Assembly (NCBI GenBank): GCA_963575745.1
Contig: CAUYUJ010018876.1
Coordinates: 1-64,000 of the forward strand
Origin: Prorocentrum cordatum
Taxonomy: Eukaryota; Sar; Dinophyceae; Prorocentrales; Prorocentraceae
Direction: 5' to 3'
Length of the DNA stretch: 64,000 nt
Part shown: positions 1 through 10,590 of the stretch, in pieces
Layout: each line of letters starts with the position of its first letter
Position numbering within the stretch: the first letter of the stretch is position 1
Made by a program: the position numbers and the translations under genes
The notes under the pieces: generated by a model
The model's input: the letters and a program-made list of their open reading frames with translations, nothing else
Told to the model about the DNA's origin: nothing
Databases searched by the model: none

Positions 1-316
1 AGCATGTGGCTCTCGCCTCAGCGCCGCGCACATTCGCTTTCAAGATTTGCAAGAGTTTCGCGGATTGAGGGCGTGTGGTGTTCGAAATGTGGCTCTCGCC
101 TTAGCGCCGCGCACATTCGTTTAAAACAAGTGCAAGAGTTTCACGGATTGAGGGCGGTTCCTTTTCAAAATGTGGTTATCGCCTTAGCGCCGCGCACATT
201 CGCTTTAAACATTCGCAAGAGCTTCACGGATTGAGGGCGGCTCCTTTTCAAAATGTGGCTCTCGCCTTAGCGCCGCGCACATTCGTTTTCAACATTTGCA
301 AGAGTTGCACGGATTC
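1..316. repeat. 83-bp tandem repeat, about 3.8 copies
   Basis: The word TGTGG(C/T)T(C/A)TCGCC starts at 5, 88, 171 and 254, an exact 83-bp spacing. Each unit carries TTAGCGCCGCGCACATTCG, then a short variable stretch, then CAAGAG(T/C)T and CACGGATTGAGGGCG. The array probably continues beyond the left edge of the window. Confidence 0.95.
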
Positions 317-640
317 ACATGATCAGCGTACCAGAAATAGTGTTTTTGAAGGTTTCAGGATTACGCGGGTGCAGCAGTTATGTTGATTCGCGGTGATGAA
401 GTCCCCAAAATGGCGCTCTGGCACGATTCGTGACCGTCAAGACGCAGCAGTTAGGTTGCAGTTAGGTTGATACGTGGCTCTGAAATGCCGAGAACAATGC
501 TTTGGCATGGTTCAGGATCTTCAAACGGTTGTTTTCCAACGAGGCAGTTCCTCAATGGAAATGAATCGTTGTGGGGACCTGTGAAGAGGGAGCTTGGAGG
601 GAGGGTCAATGCCAACATCCTTGATCACTCTTGGTTTTAC
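317..640. other. Non-coding stretch with a weak duplication
   Basis: No gene is visible. A degenerate duplication of roughly 75 bp is recognisable: GCAGCAGTTA(T/G)GTTG followed by a CTCTGGCACGATTCGTGACC-like segment near 370-430, again near 440-515. Confidence 0.4.
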
Positions 641-935
641 ACTGGTCCTCCTCCTCCTCCTCCTCCTCCTCCTCCTCCCCCTCCTCCTCCCTCTTCTCCT
701 TCTCCTTCTCCTTGCCTCCTCCTCCTTCCTCTCCTCCCCCGCTCCTCCTCCCCTCCTCTCCTCCTCCTCTTCCTCCTCCTCCTCCTCCTCCCCTCCTCCT
801 TCCCCTCCTCTACCCCCCTCCTCCCCCGCCCGCTCCTCCTGCTCCGCCTCCATCCCCGCTGCAGGGCCCCTCCTCCTCCACCTCCTCCTCCTCCTCCTCC
901 TCCCCCTCCTCCTGCTCCACCTCCTCGGGCTGCCT
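641..935. repeat. (CCT)n polypyrimidine tract
   Basis: About 295 bp of almost pure C+T on the plus strand, mostly CCT triplets interrupted by CCC and CTT. Long open frames on both strands here (Pro/Ser/Leu or Glu/Arg/Gly runs) are artefacts of the triplet repeat. Confidence 0.95.
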
Positions 936-1524
936 GCAGGGTGCGCTGGGCCGTCGGGCGGAGGGCGCCGCGCGGCCTGCTGGCGGGCCCCTGGGGGGGA
1001 CGGCCGGCGGCCAGGCCGCTGGGTGCCGAGCCAGGACGAGGACGCGGACGGCCCGCTCGAGGACGCGCCCGCGGCTTCCGGACACGGTAGAATCGCGTCG
1101 TGTCGACCGGCGGCGACCCCGCCGCTGGCGTTCAATGTTGAACGCCGCCGGGGACACAGAATTGGTCGACGTTGAACGATCCAACGTTTCGGAAACGGCC
1201 GGTCGTTCCAGGTTGACCGATCCCCGCAGTGTCAGGAACCAGCGCTGAAGTCGGCACGACACGAACCTGCCGTAGGGGAACACGCAATGACATTACCTCG
1301 CGGTCACCCCGACGTACTAACATCGTGTGTGTGCGTGTGCGTGTGCGTCGCCCCCCGGGGGCGACGCGCGCGCCGAACAATCCGACAGCATGAGCTCCGT
1401 GGCGGGCGCTTTCTGGCCCTACCGCTCAGGAAGATGTTCGGGTCGGACGCACACCGCACAGGAGGACACATAGTGCTAGTGTGAGTATGTCTTTCTGCGC
1501 GTTTGATTTTCGCAGAGAGGCCTG
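936..1524. other. GC-rich unique sequence with a short inverted repeat
   Basis: No gene is recognised. At 1127-1146 there is a hairpin-forming inverted repeat (GGCGTTCAA, TG, TTGAACGCC). It is followed by further GTTGAAC/GTTCC words at 1168-1215. A short (GTGTGC)n stretch sits near 1325-1348. Confidence 0.5.
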
Positions 1525-1760
1525 GTGAGGGATTGAAAGATTGAGCGTTGAAATATTGAACAAATTGTGTTCTGTGGGTAAAAGTGAAATCTTGAAATAA
1601 GGAAAGATCGAAACATCTTCCATTCCAGGGGTCCTGGATGGAAAGGATCCGGATTGAACGATTGAAATAATGAAAAACCCTTCAATCCGGTCGGCCCATC
1701 TTGAAACATAGAAAGGATAATAGATTTCGCAATTTGGAGGTTTGAATTGAAAGATTGTAA
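1525..1760. repeat. Degenerate TTGAAA-phrase repeat, copy A
   Basis: An AT-rich segment built from the phrases GATTGAAAGATTGA, TTGAAATATTGAA, CCAGGGGTCCTGGAT and ATTGAACGATTGAAA. The same phrases occur at 5610-5720, so this is a dispersed element or degenerate minisatellite rather than local noise. Confidence 0.6.
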
Positions 1761-2135
1761 GAGTGGATTGTTTAGGAATCGTTCTTTCTCCCAACCTTTG
1801 AATCCGAGACTCCAGACGCAGAGTTTTTTGGCCCCAGTTTCCATCGACATGTGCGACATCCGCTCGAAGGCAGCCACGAAGGCTGTCGATTTACAGGACT
1901 TTGCCTGACGCAGTTGGACGAGAAGATTATGCTTTGTTTCCACCGCTTCTTTTTCCGCCCTTCTCTCCTCGTCCTCCCCTTGCTCTGCGTCGTCTCCTTC
2001 CTCTCACACTGCTAGTGCCCGGGACGGCCCTGGCAGGCGAGCGTTCAAGCGGGCGCGGGGGAGGTTCGGGACCGAGCCTGAGTTCCGGGGGTCTGGACCT
2101 GGCGATGCGGAACTCGGCGGTCGGTGAAGGAGTAG
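1761..2135. other. Unique sequence, no gene seen
   Basis: Mixed composition leading into a GC-rich stretch before the GAT array. No convincing coding signal on either strand. Confidence 0.4.
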
Positions 2136-2139
2136 GAAG

Positions 2140-2260
2140 AGGATGATGATGACGATGATGCTGATGCTGATGCTGATGCTGATGCTGCTGATGATGATGA
2201 TGATGATGCTGATGATGATGATGATGATGATAATGATGGTGAAGGTGGTGGTGGTGGTGT

Positions 2261-2346
<86 letters not shown>

Positions 2347-2510
2347 CTGATGATGATGATGAGGAGGAGGAGGAGGAGGAGGAGGAGGAGGAGGAGGGGG
2401 AGCAGGAGGTTGAGGAGGGAGAGGAGGATGAGAAGGAGGTTGAGGTGGGAGAGGAGGAGGAGGCAGAAGGAGGAGAGGCACGATCAATTGGAGGGTGAGG
2501 AGGAGTAGCA
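2140..2510. repeat. (GAT)n then (GAG)n arrays
   Basis: Interrupted GAT repeat at about 2143-2360, with GCT interruptions at its start, grades into a GAG/GGA purine tract to about 2510. Long His, Ser or Met frames across it are spurious. Confidence 0.95.
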
Positions 2511-2642
2511 GACAGAGGAAGACGACGCCGACGAGGAGAAGGTGAAGGAGGAGAGAGTCCGTGAGCACACATCTCGTGTGCTTGTCGTTTCTGTTATCCT
2601 GCCGGGTAGTTATCGCCATTGTTGTTTCAACGTGCTTCGGCG

Positions 2643-2699
<57 letters not shown>
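2643..2699. repeat. (TA)n(GA)n dinucleotide tract
   Basis: A pure TA run at 2643-2660 switches directly to a pure GA run at 2661-2699. Confidence 0.95.
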
Positions 2700-2700
<1 letters not shown>

Positions 2701-2764
2701 CCACGGTCACCTAATGTGGGGTCCCTATTTGGTCCTACTCGTGGGACCTTCCGAGCCCTTATCG

Positions 2765-2945
2765 CGGCCCTCCTGGCCCTTAACTTTAGGCCATCCGGCC
2801 CTTCACTTTAGGCCATCCGGCCCTTAACTTTCGGCCATCTGGCCTTTAACTTTAGGCCATCTGGCCCTTAAGTTTAGGCCATCGATGCCCTTCATTTCAG
2901 GCCTCTGGGCCCTTAACTTTAGGCCTCCCAGCCCTTCACTTCACT
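2765..2945. repeat. 22-bp minisatellite family A (GGCCCTTAACTTTAGGCCAT)
   Basis: Successive units starting GGCCCTTAACTTTAGGCCAT are 22 bp long, with substitutions (TTCACT, TTAAGT, CATCT) and slightly longer units at the right end. About seven units. Confidence 0.85.
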
Positions 2946-2989
2946 TTTGAGCAAATGGGCCTTGCATATTTCCCCCCTGACGTTCCGAG

Positions 2990-3505
2990 GTGACCTCGCC
3001 CTCCCCTGAGACACCCAGAGCCGGAGATTTAAGGTTCCCGGGCTGGGGAGTTATAAGGTCCTGGACAAGGTCCCCGAGCTGAGGAAAGGTCCCGGAGCTG
3101 GGGAGTTCAGGTCCTGGAGCTGGGGAGTCAAGGTCCCGGAGCTGGGGACTCAAGGTCCTGGAGCTGGGGACTCAAGGTCCCGGAACTGGGGACGTAAGGT
3201 CCCAGAGCTGGGTGTTTAGGTCCTGGAGCGCGGAGAGTTAAGGTCCCAGAGCTGGGGACTTAAGGTTCCGGAGCTGGGGACGCAAGGTCCCAGAGCTGGG
3301 AAGTTAAGGTCCCGGAGCTGGGGATTTAAGGTCCTGGAGCTGAGGGTTTCAGGTCCCGGAGCGCGAAGAGTTAAGGTCCCGGAGCTGGAGACTTAAGGTC
3401 CCGGAGCTTGGGTTTCAAGGTCCCGGAGCGTGGAGAGTTAAGGTCCCAGAGCTGACAATGCAAGGTCCCGGGGCGCGGAGAGTTGAGGTCCCGGAGGGCG
3501 TCTCC
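2990..3505. repeat. 22-bp minisatellite family B (AGGTCCCGGAGCTGGGGA)
   Basis: More than twenty units with core AGGTCC(C/T)GGAGCTGGGGA followed by CTCA, CTTA or GTTA. Well-preserved neighbours (for example around 3130-3200) are exactly 22 bp. The sequence differs from family A but the period is the same. Confidence 0.85.
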
Positions 3506-3539
3506 GCGGTGGTCGTTTAGGTGGAAACCGTTACACTTA

Positions 3540-4345
3540 TCACCCATTTGGCAGCGGCGAGCCGGCCCTTAAGTCGGCCCCAGCCGGCCCTTAAGTCGGC
3601 CGTCGCCCAGCCGGCCTTTACGTCGGCCCCAGCCGGCCCTTAAGTGGCCACGAGCCGGCTCTGAAGTGGCGCCCCGCCGGCCCTTAAGTCGGCCCCAGCC
3701 AGCCCTTAAGTCGTCACCCAATTGGCCCTTCAGTCGGCCCCAGCTGGCCCTTAAGTCGGCCCCAGCCGGCCTTTACGTCGGCCCCAGTCAGCCCTTAAGT
3801 GCTCCCCCAGCTGGCCCTTAAGTGGCTCCAGCTGGCCCTTAAGTGGCCCCAGCCAGCCCTTAAGTGGCCCCCCGCCGGCGAAGGTGCTTCGATTTGGGTT
3901 CAGGCTCTGAAGTGGCCCCCCGCCGGCCCTTCAGTCGTCCCAGCCGGCTCTGAAGTGGCGCCCCGCCGGCCCTTAAGTCGCCCCCAGCCAGCCTTTAAGT
4001 CGTCACCCAGCCAGCCCTTAAGTCGGCCACAGCCGGCCTTTAAGTCGGCCCCAGCTGGCCCTTAAGTCGGCCCCAGCCAGCCCTTAAGTGCCCCCCCAGC
4101 CGGCCCTTAAGTGGCCCCAGCCGGCCCTTAAGTGGCGCCCCGCCGGCCCGTAATTTGGCCCCAGCCAGCCCTTCAGTCGTCTCCCAGCCGGCCCTTCAGT
4201 CGGCTCCAGCCGGCCCTTAAATCGGCCCCAGCCGGCCCTTAAGTCGGCCCCAGCTGGCCCTTAAGTCGGCTTCAGCCGCCCTGTAAGTGGCCCCAGCCAG
4301 CCCTTCAGTGGCCCCCCGCCGGCGAAGGTGCTTCGATTTGGGTTC
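3540..4345. repeat. 22-bp minisatellite family C (GGCCCCAGCCGGCCCTTAAG)
   Basis: Roughly 35 units with core CCAGCCGGCCCTTAAGT(C/G)G; conserved units are 22 bp. A higher-order duplication is present: the phrase CCGCCGGCGAAGGTGCTTCG followed by ATTTGGGTTCAGGCTC occurs at about 3870 and again at about 4315. Confidence 0.85.
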
Positions 4346-4379
4346 AGGCTCGCCCGAAATACAGCCCCGTCGGTCTTAC

Positions 4380-4570
4380 ATTTAAGGTCCCGGCCAGGAT
4401 ATGGTTAGGTTCCGTGGTGGTATTTTGAGGTCCTGTGGCTGGCATTGGAAGGTCCCGTGGAGCCCAGAGTTAAGGTCCCAGTGGGGTGATTCTTATGGTC
4501 CAGTGGGTAGGGTTTCAAGCAGCCGTGGGTGTGGTTTTAAGGTCCCGTTGGAGGCCTATGAAGGGGTTAA
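4380..4570. repeat. Decayed GGTCCCG-type repeat
   Basis: Spaced copies of AAGGTCC(C/T)GT(G/T)G. It looks like a diverged outlier of the family B minisatellite. Confidence 0.5.
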
Positions 4571-4604
4571 ATGCACGGCAAGTGTTAGGTGTCGCTGGGA
4601 CCCC

Positions 4605-4894
4605 ATAATATATCTATATATACAGATAGATACACATGTATATATATATATATATATATATATTTGTATATACATACATATAGTTATATGTATATGTGTA
4701 TATATATGTGCATATATATATAGTTATATGCAGCACTCTCTCTCACACTGTCTTTCCCAATCCATTTTTAAAACTTGTCTTTCATCGCCACTCTCGCTCT
4801 CTCTTTCTCTCTCTCTCATCTGCTCTCTCTCTCTCTCTCTTTCGCTCGCTTTTTTGTTGTTTTCTCTCTCTCTCTCTCTCTCTTTTTGTTTTTT

Positions 4895-4929
<35 letters not shown>

Positions 4930-4970
4930 ATCGCTCTGTTATTCCTATTTGTTCCCTCTCTCTCAGACAC
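4605..4970. repeat. (TA)n tract followed by (TC)n tract
   Basis: AT-rich TATA/TATG sequence at 4605-4735, then interrupted (TC)n with short T runs to 4970. Frames rich in Ser/Leu or Arg/Glu here are artefacts. Confidence 0.95.
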
Positions 4971-4979
4971 TCATAAAGG

Positions 4980-5400
4980 ATTTCTTGGGCCTCTGGCCAG
5001 TTTCGTGGGGATTCCTAGGCGACTCTGGGGCGACTCTTTGGCGCATGGGGCTCGCTTGGGGCTGTCTGCGGCTGTCTGGGGAACCCGTTCAGAGGCTCTT
5101 GGGATGTTTTTGGGGCGATGTGCGTGGCGACTCGGATGGCTGATGGGGCGTCGTGGGAAGCCTCTCGAGAGCGTGTTGGAAGCACTGTTTGGTTGGATTT
5201 TTCGGACGCCTCTGGGGAGTTCGTGGGGACCTCGGGAGACTCTCTTCGGAAATGTAAATTATTTCGTGGGCCTCTGGCCGGTTTCGTGGGGAATCCTAAG
5301 TGATTCTGGGGCGACTGGGGCTCGCTTGGGGTTGTCTTCGGCTGTCTGAGGATGCTGTTCAGAGACTCCTGGGGTGTTTTGGGAGCGATGCTGGGACCCT
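4980..5400. repeat. Direct duplication with about 281-bp offset
   Basis: Copy 1 (from 4985) and copy 2 (from about 5266) share GGGCCTCTGGCC(A/G)GTTTCG, then the words TGGGGCGACT, GGGGCTCGCTTGGGG and TTCAGAG(G/A)CTC, in the same order. Divergence is about 15-20% by eye. No gene is recognised. Confidence 0.8.
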
Positions 5401-5609
5401 CTGGGGCTGCCGTGGATGGTGTGCAAGGCGACGAGGCGAATATGGTGCAAATGTACGTTTCCCTTTGGAGAATCGTAGAAGTTTTGTTTATGCGGGCTTT
5501 CCTGGAGAGCGTATTGCGAACTTTTTGGGACGTCAAGATGGCTTCTGAAGGTCGGTTCTGACCATGTAGCAGTGGAACACATGAAAAACAAGCAATCGCT
5601 CACCCAGGA

Positions 5610-5720
5610 GATTTTTTAATATTGCAAGGTTGAACGCATGAAATATTGAAATATCTTTGAATCCAGGGGTCCCAGATTGAAACATTGAAAGACTGAAGCA
5701 AAATGAGATCTTTCATGATT
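5610..5720. repeat. Degenerate TTGAAA-phrase repeat, copy B
   Basis: Shares TGAAATATTGAAATAT, CCAGGGGTCC and GATTGAAACATTGAAAGA phrases with 1525-1760. Confidence 0.55.
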
Positions 5721-5778
5721 TCCCATCTCTCATCACATGTGTTCAAACCTTTTCAACCCGATCAGACCTCTGTTCGAA

Positions 5779-6037
5779 AGGGTAACTTCTGCGCCCCCAA
5801 CAACATAACAATTCGGAGGTCCGCACAGATTTCTCGGATCGGCGCTGGAGCCACCGTAAGGATATAAACTTACATTTTAAGGGTCTACACTTCCGACGGA
5901 AAGTTTATACCCTGGCTTGCCACCGTAATGGTATAACATTTCCGAGCCGCCCTGGGACAGGGACCCCCGCTGGCGAAGAAGTTTATGTTATACCGTTCTT
6001 CGCCCGTTAAGTTATGTCTATGTGATTAATTATTCTC
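5779..6037. mobile_element. Diverged relative of the 33.3-kb foldback element
   Basis: The segment from about 5800 (AACATAACAATTCGGAGGTC, then ATTTCTCGGATCGGCGCT) closely matches the left arm of the foldback element at 33333-33525. The far end (GTTATGTCTATGTGATTAAT then TATTCTCCTA) resembles that element's right terminus. The interior differs and contains its own CCACCGTAA(T/G)G and GGTATAAC words. I infer an older copy with an internal insertion or replacement. No clear target duplication is visible. Confidence 0.5.
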
Positions 6038-6039
6038 CT

Positions 6040-6734
6040 ATCTGGAGGGCCTTCGGCGGCCCTCGGAGGGTCTCGGAGGCCCCGCGGCGGCCTTCGGCGG
6101 CCCGCGGCGGCCCTCGGCATCGCACAGGGTCCAGGTGGATGCGAACCGCCCTGGACGAGTTTGATGATACGAGTCACGACGATGGTGGATATCAACTATG
6201 CCGAACGTGCCACTGAAGCATGTGTCGAGGGGGGGCCATGAAGGCGAGAGGAGGGATGACGACAGCCATGGCCTGATGGCGATGGCACTGCTGGCCTTGA
6301 GAATGAGTGACGACGAACGTGCTGAGTATGACAACGGTTTTGACAAGGATGATGAGGATGACATTGGTGTTGATCGTTGTTCTGTCATGTTTTGTCATTT
6401 TAACGAAGATGGCGTTTGGTGTTGTTGTCCGATCCAATTTCGGTTTCACCCCAATTTCCGATCTACCTTCCCGTCAATGCATCTCACATACGTGTATTCG
6501 ACTTCCAGATGCTTAGTTTTTACTGTCTGTTATTACTGTCTTTGTATCAGCCACTCGATGGCTTCTATGAATGTGTATACACATTTTGATCCGCTTATGC
6601 TCATGTCAGTAGTTCGAGCTACATGCCCATATGGATAGCTGTCCGTGCCTCTCCTTTCTTTTCTGAATACAAGCGTACATACACATAATCGCTATCCGTG
6701 CGTATGTACGCCTATTTGGGACTATGCGTATACA

Positions 6735-6771
<37 letters not shown>

Positions 6772-6905
6772 GTGTGTATGTATATATGTACAATTGTACC
6801 AACCAGCAAGCATGCAGACACATATGCACATACGCATGCATACATCTATAACTGCCGATCTGTCTCTTTCCCTCTGTCTCTCCCTTTCTCTCTTCCTTTT
6901 TTTGA

Positions 6906-6940
<35 letters not shown>

Positions 6941-7088
6941 GTGACCGCCCCTCTACAATATCTACCTCCCTATAATTCGCCGTATTGATCCCCAGCAATC
7001 CTGTGGTGTTGGGTTCTCGTTTCGAAGAGACAGCGCTCCGCGTTCCTTCCTTTCCGCTGCCCCCCCTGCTCCTGCTCCCTTTCCTTTC
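6040..7088. other. Mostly non-coding; GGCGGCC-rich block and short tracts
   Basis: A GGC/GGCCCTCGG-rich block lies at 6045-6115. A 146-codon frame (6198-6638, plus) starts with an acidic stretch (SDDERAEYDNGFDKDDEDDI) but has no recognisable domain and may be chance. TA tracts lie at 6738-6772 and 6926-6942, the second preceded by (TC)n at 6907-6925. Confidence 0.35.
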
Positions 7089-7089
7089 C

Positions 7090-7975
7090 ATGTCGGCACG
7101 CCCCTCACACGTTTCGTGCCCGATATGGGAGCTCCACCGGATGCCCGTGGCTGCGTTCGCACGCGCCCACCGCACCCGTTTCGACACCCCCCTCGCGTTT
7201 CGGTGCCTCATAGGGAACTCCGCCGAAGGCCTCAGTGGCTGCGTAGGCATGCGCCCACAGGCACACCCCTCACACGTGCCGTCGCCCCATAGGGAGTTTC
7301 CCCAGACCACCGCACCTGTTTCGGCACACCCCTCAAACGTTTCGTGGCCCAACAGGCAGCCCCACCGAAGGCCCTAGTGGCTGCATTCGCATGCGCCCAC
7401 CCCACTTGCTTCGGCACACCACTCACACGTTTCGTGGCCCAAGAGGGAGCTCCACCGAAAGCCCTAGTGGCTGCATTCGCATGCGCCCACCGCACCTGTT
7501 TCGACACTCCCCTCACACGTTTCGTGGCCCAAACAGGGAGCTCCACCGAATGCCCCAGTGGCTGCGTTCGCATGCGCCCACCGCACCTGTTCCGGCACAC
7601 CATCACACGTTTCGCGGCCCAGCAAGGCGCTCCACCGAAGGCCCCAGTGGCGGTGTTCGCGTGCGCCCCCCGCACCTGCTTCGGCGCACCCCTCACACGA
7701 TTCGTGGCCCCAGAGGGAGCTCCACGTCCATCGCACGACTGTCGGCGCACCCCTCACACGTGTCGTGGCCCACACAGGGATGTCCACCGACGGCCCCAGT
7801 GGCTACGTTCGCATGCGCCCGCCCCGCGTGTTCGGGCACACCACTCACGCGTTTCGTGGCCCACACGGAGCGCCACCGAAGGCCACAGTGGCGGTGCTCG
7901 CATGCGTCTGCCCCGCCCACTTCGGCTCACCATTGGTTTCGTGGCCCCACAGGGAGGTCCACCGAAGACCATACT
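7090..7975. repeat. 90-bp tandem repeat, about 10 units, two shortened
   Basis: The word C(C)TCACACGTTTCGTG(G)CC recurs at 7103, 7191, 7268, 7331, 7421, 7511, 7601, 7691, 7752, 7842 and about 7931. Most spacings are 88-90 bp; two units are about 61-63 bp. Because 90 is a multiple of three, frames on both strands stay open for hundreds of codons. I read this as satellite DNA, not a repeat protein. Confidence 0.9.
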
Positions 7976-8840
7976 CACAACTGTGTTAGCCGCATATCGT
8001 TGGGCCCTTCGCCAGGCTAATCTAGTGCCCGATTTTTCTGTCTTGCTTTCGTTGCTTCATAGGTGTACGCTTTGGGGTGGATTCCGATACATATTCTGAC
8101 GCATTTGGGGCTTCTGTCTATGGCCTACCCTACCCTACCCTCACTCTTCCCATCCGAGTTATCGTTCTTCCTGTTTCGCTTCCATTTCCTCACCCACTTT
8201 CTCACCCACCTTCTTCGTCTTGTTCGCAGCCTGTGAGGGGCACAACAAAGACCCTGGGCGAGAGAGACTCCCGCCTGCGAGGCCCACCAAACAACCGAAA
8301 TGAGACTTGCACATGAAAACATGACGATTCACAGCTTAAAGCAGTATGTGTACTTTGTCGGTTGACGAAACACTTGCCTGGACGAACATAATGCCAACCA
8401 CGTCACATCCGACTTGGACACCCTTTATGACCTTCTAAAAACTCCTGCGTTGCAAAGGTTGCACGCTATTTCGCACCCCCCGCACCCAGAGCAGGGCACA
8501 CGTACAACCAGTTGAATTCAATAAGAACCCGCCCCCTCAGTCCTTTGGTCCCTTTTCCCTCTCGGGGGGGGAGGGGCAGGAGGCTGCCCGACTGCAGTGG
8601 AATCGCGTGCTGCTGCCACTCCCCTGCCCGGCTGCGCAGTTGTTGACTGTGCTCGACGCGTCCCGCCGCTCCCCGCTGGCCGGCCGGAGGAGTGGTGGCG
8701 CGCGCTGCCCGCCAGCTACGTGGTGAGGCGGTCACCCCCCCCGGGAGGGGGGGCGGGGGGCGGGGATTCTCGCTGGGAGCCGCTGGGCTCGGTGAGGCCT
8801 GCTCTTCCGGCTGGAGGGCGAGGAGGAGATCGCGGGGGGT
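7976..8840. other. Unique sequence, no gene seen
   Basis: A moderately GC-rich segment with no recognisable domain on either strand. Confidence 0.4.
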
Positions 8841-8841
8841 G

Positions 8842-9137
<296 letters not shown>

Positions 9138-9369
9138 AGCACGCAGCGCAGCATCGACGAATTACAGGATGACCAAAGCAGGAGGCAATTATTGGGCTCA
9201 TGCAACATGTTTCACAGCTCCCGCGTCGCTTCAAGAGAAACTCAGTGCATGGTGCCGGGGGCCACGGGCTTCTGTGCTACATGGAGCGGCGACGTGGCGC
9301 CTGACGGCACAGAGGCTATGGTCATGGGAACTCAAATGGCTTCGTAAATATCTCCGGTTGCGGCGCCGT

Positions 9370-10590
9370 CTGTGAAGAGCGAGAAGAGACCGTTGCATGT
9401 GGCAGCGCTTCAAGCGGTATACAGTGAAGCTTACCACGAGCGTAGTATAGTGCCAGGGTTGGCAGGGCAAAGGGGATTCAACGACAGGGATTGTTGGGAA
9501 ATTGTAAAAACCTTTTCTGGGAAGCGACGCAGAGTCGAAGGGCTTCTCCGGAGATCTGGCGGAAGAAGGCCGGCGTGGGAGAGAACCCGATGGTGAGTTT
9601 CCTGGGCCTGCACGGGCGCGCAGAGCGCGACGCGATGACGCCGGCGGACTGGACGCGCAGCTTGCCGGCATTCATTGCTGATGCTTGTAGCCGCTGGGAG
9701 TATCACCAAACATTGGTTATATTATGCTTGCGACCAGAAATTATGGGACAGCTGGGAAGACGCCTTCCTCCACCACATGCAGTAACAGGGCTCCGGCCCA
9801 CCCGCGCTGCTCTTAGGGGGCCCGCCGGCCGTCCGGCGGACTCAGCGCGCTCTTCTTCTTCTTCTTCTGTAGCCGCTGGAGGCTGCCGCTCTGCTGCCCA
9901 GATAAGCGAGAAGATGGAGAGGAGCCGGCTTTCAAGCAAAGCCGGACAGGAATGCCAGAGGGAAGGACCGAGTGAGATTTCGAGGAGGTAGCCCTGCCAT
10001 TGACGAGCTGCTCGACACGATTGCGCCCGAGATTCAATGGGACTCGTCGGAGCATCGCTTTGTGTACGCTGTAGACTCGTAGACTTTAACGAACCGTGTG
10101 TGCGGCCATTCGCTGCTACATGATACGCTCTATGAGGCGCTTCTCACGCGAGTGCTAGACCAGATTCTGGACCATCTCTATCACGGATTGCGCCTGCCAC
10201 AGTTTCACGGCGATCCGGTCCAGTGGTGGAACATAAAGTTTAATAAGGAAGCAGATGGCCTAGCCGATCACACCATGGACCAACGCAGCTCCTGATCTTA
10301 AGTGTTTCAGTCAAGCTCCGCGCTTGCACGTGCGAATCTTGTTCTCCAGACAGACGGTGTCCGAGAGGGCGATTTCGCCGCCGCTGCGTGGATACTCGGC
10401 ATTTGGGTCTGCACGCCAGACGGTAATATATTTGAGCCTGTCATGGTCCACGGTGCATTTTTTGCCCCACTGTGTAGTGTTTTCGGAGCCGAAGCTATCG
10501 CCCTCGAAGAAGCATCGAAGGAAGTGGCCAGGCTCCTTTCTGAGTCTTACAGCACAAACAGCTGCAGTTCGGGCTGCGTGCGCCGCGCCA
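9370..10590 (+). pseudogene. Decayed retroelement fragment with two RNase H half-domains
   Basis: Seen: at about 9997-10292 a plus-strand frame reads a VYAVDS-stop-TLTN segment and ends NKEADGLADHTMD. This resembles the second half of a retroelement RNase H fold: a catalytic Asp in a VDSQTL-like motif, then a terminal (A)DxLA(D) Asp. After an in-frame stop the same frame, 10302-10590, reads LVLQTDGVREGDFAAAAWIL followed by FGAEAIALEEASKEVARLL. That resembles the first half of the fold (TDG Asp, then the helix Glu). At about 10078 the Gln codon of DSQ appears mutated to TAG. Upstream sequence (9372-9990) is partly open but has no domain I can name. It lies between GAG/GAT arrays and is certainly non-functional. 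Family assignment is from motifs only. Confidence 0.55.

Noticed and set aside
6198-6638. Acidic 146-codon gene
   Set aside because: The acidic part comes from a GAT/GAC-rich stretch and the rest has no domain; too weak to call a gene.
7090-7975. CRISPR array or repeat-protein gene
   Set aside because: Units are contiguous, without unique spacers, and both strands are open only because the unit is 90 bp. The other minisatellites fail as CRISPR for the same reason.
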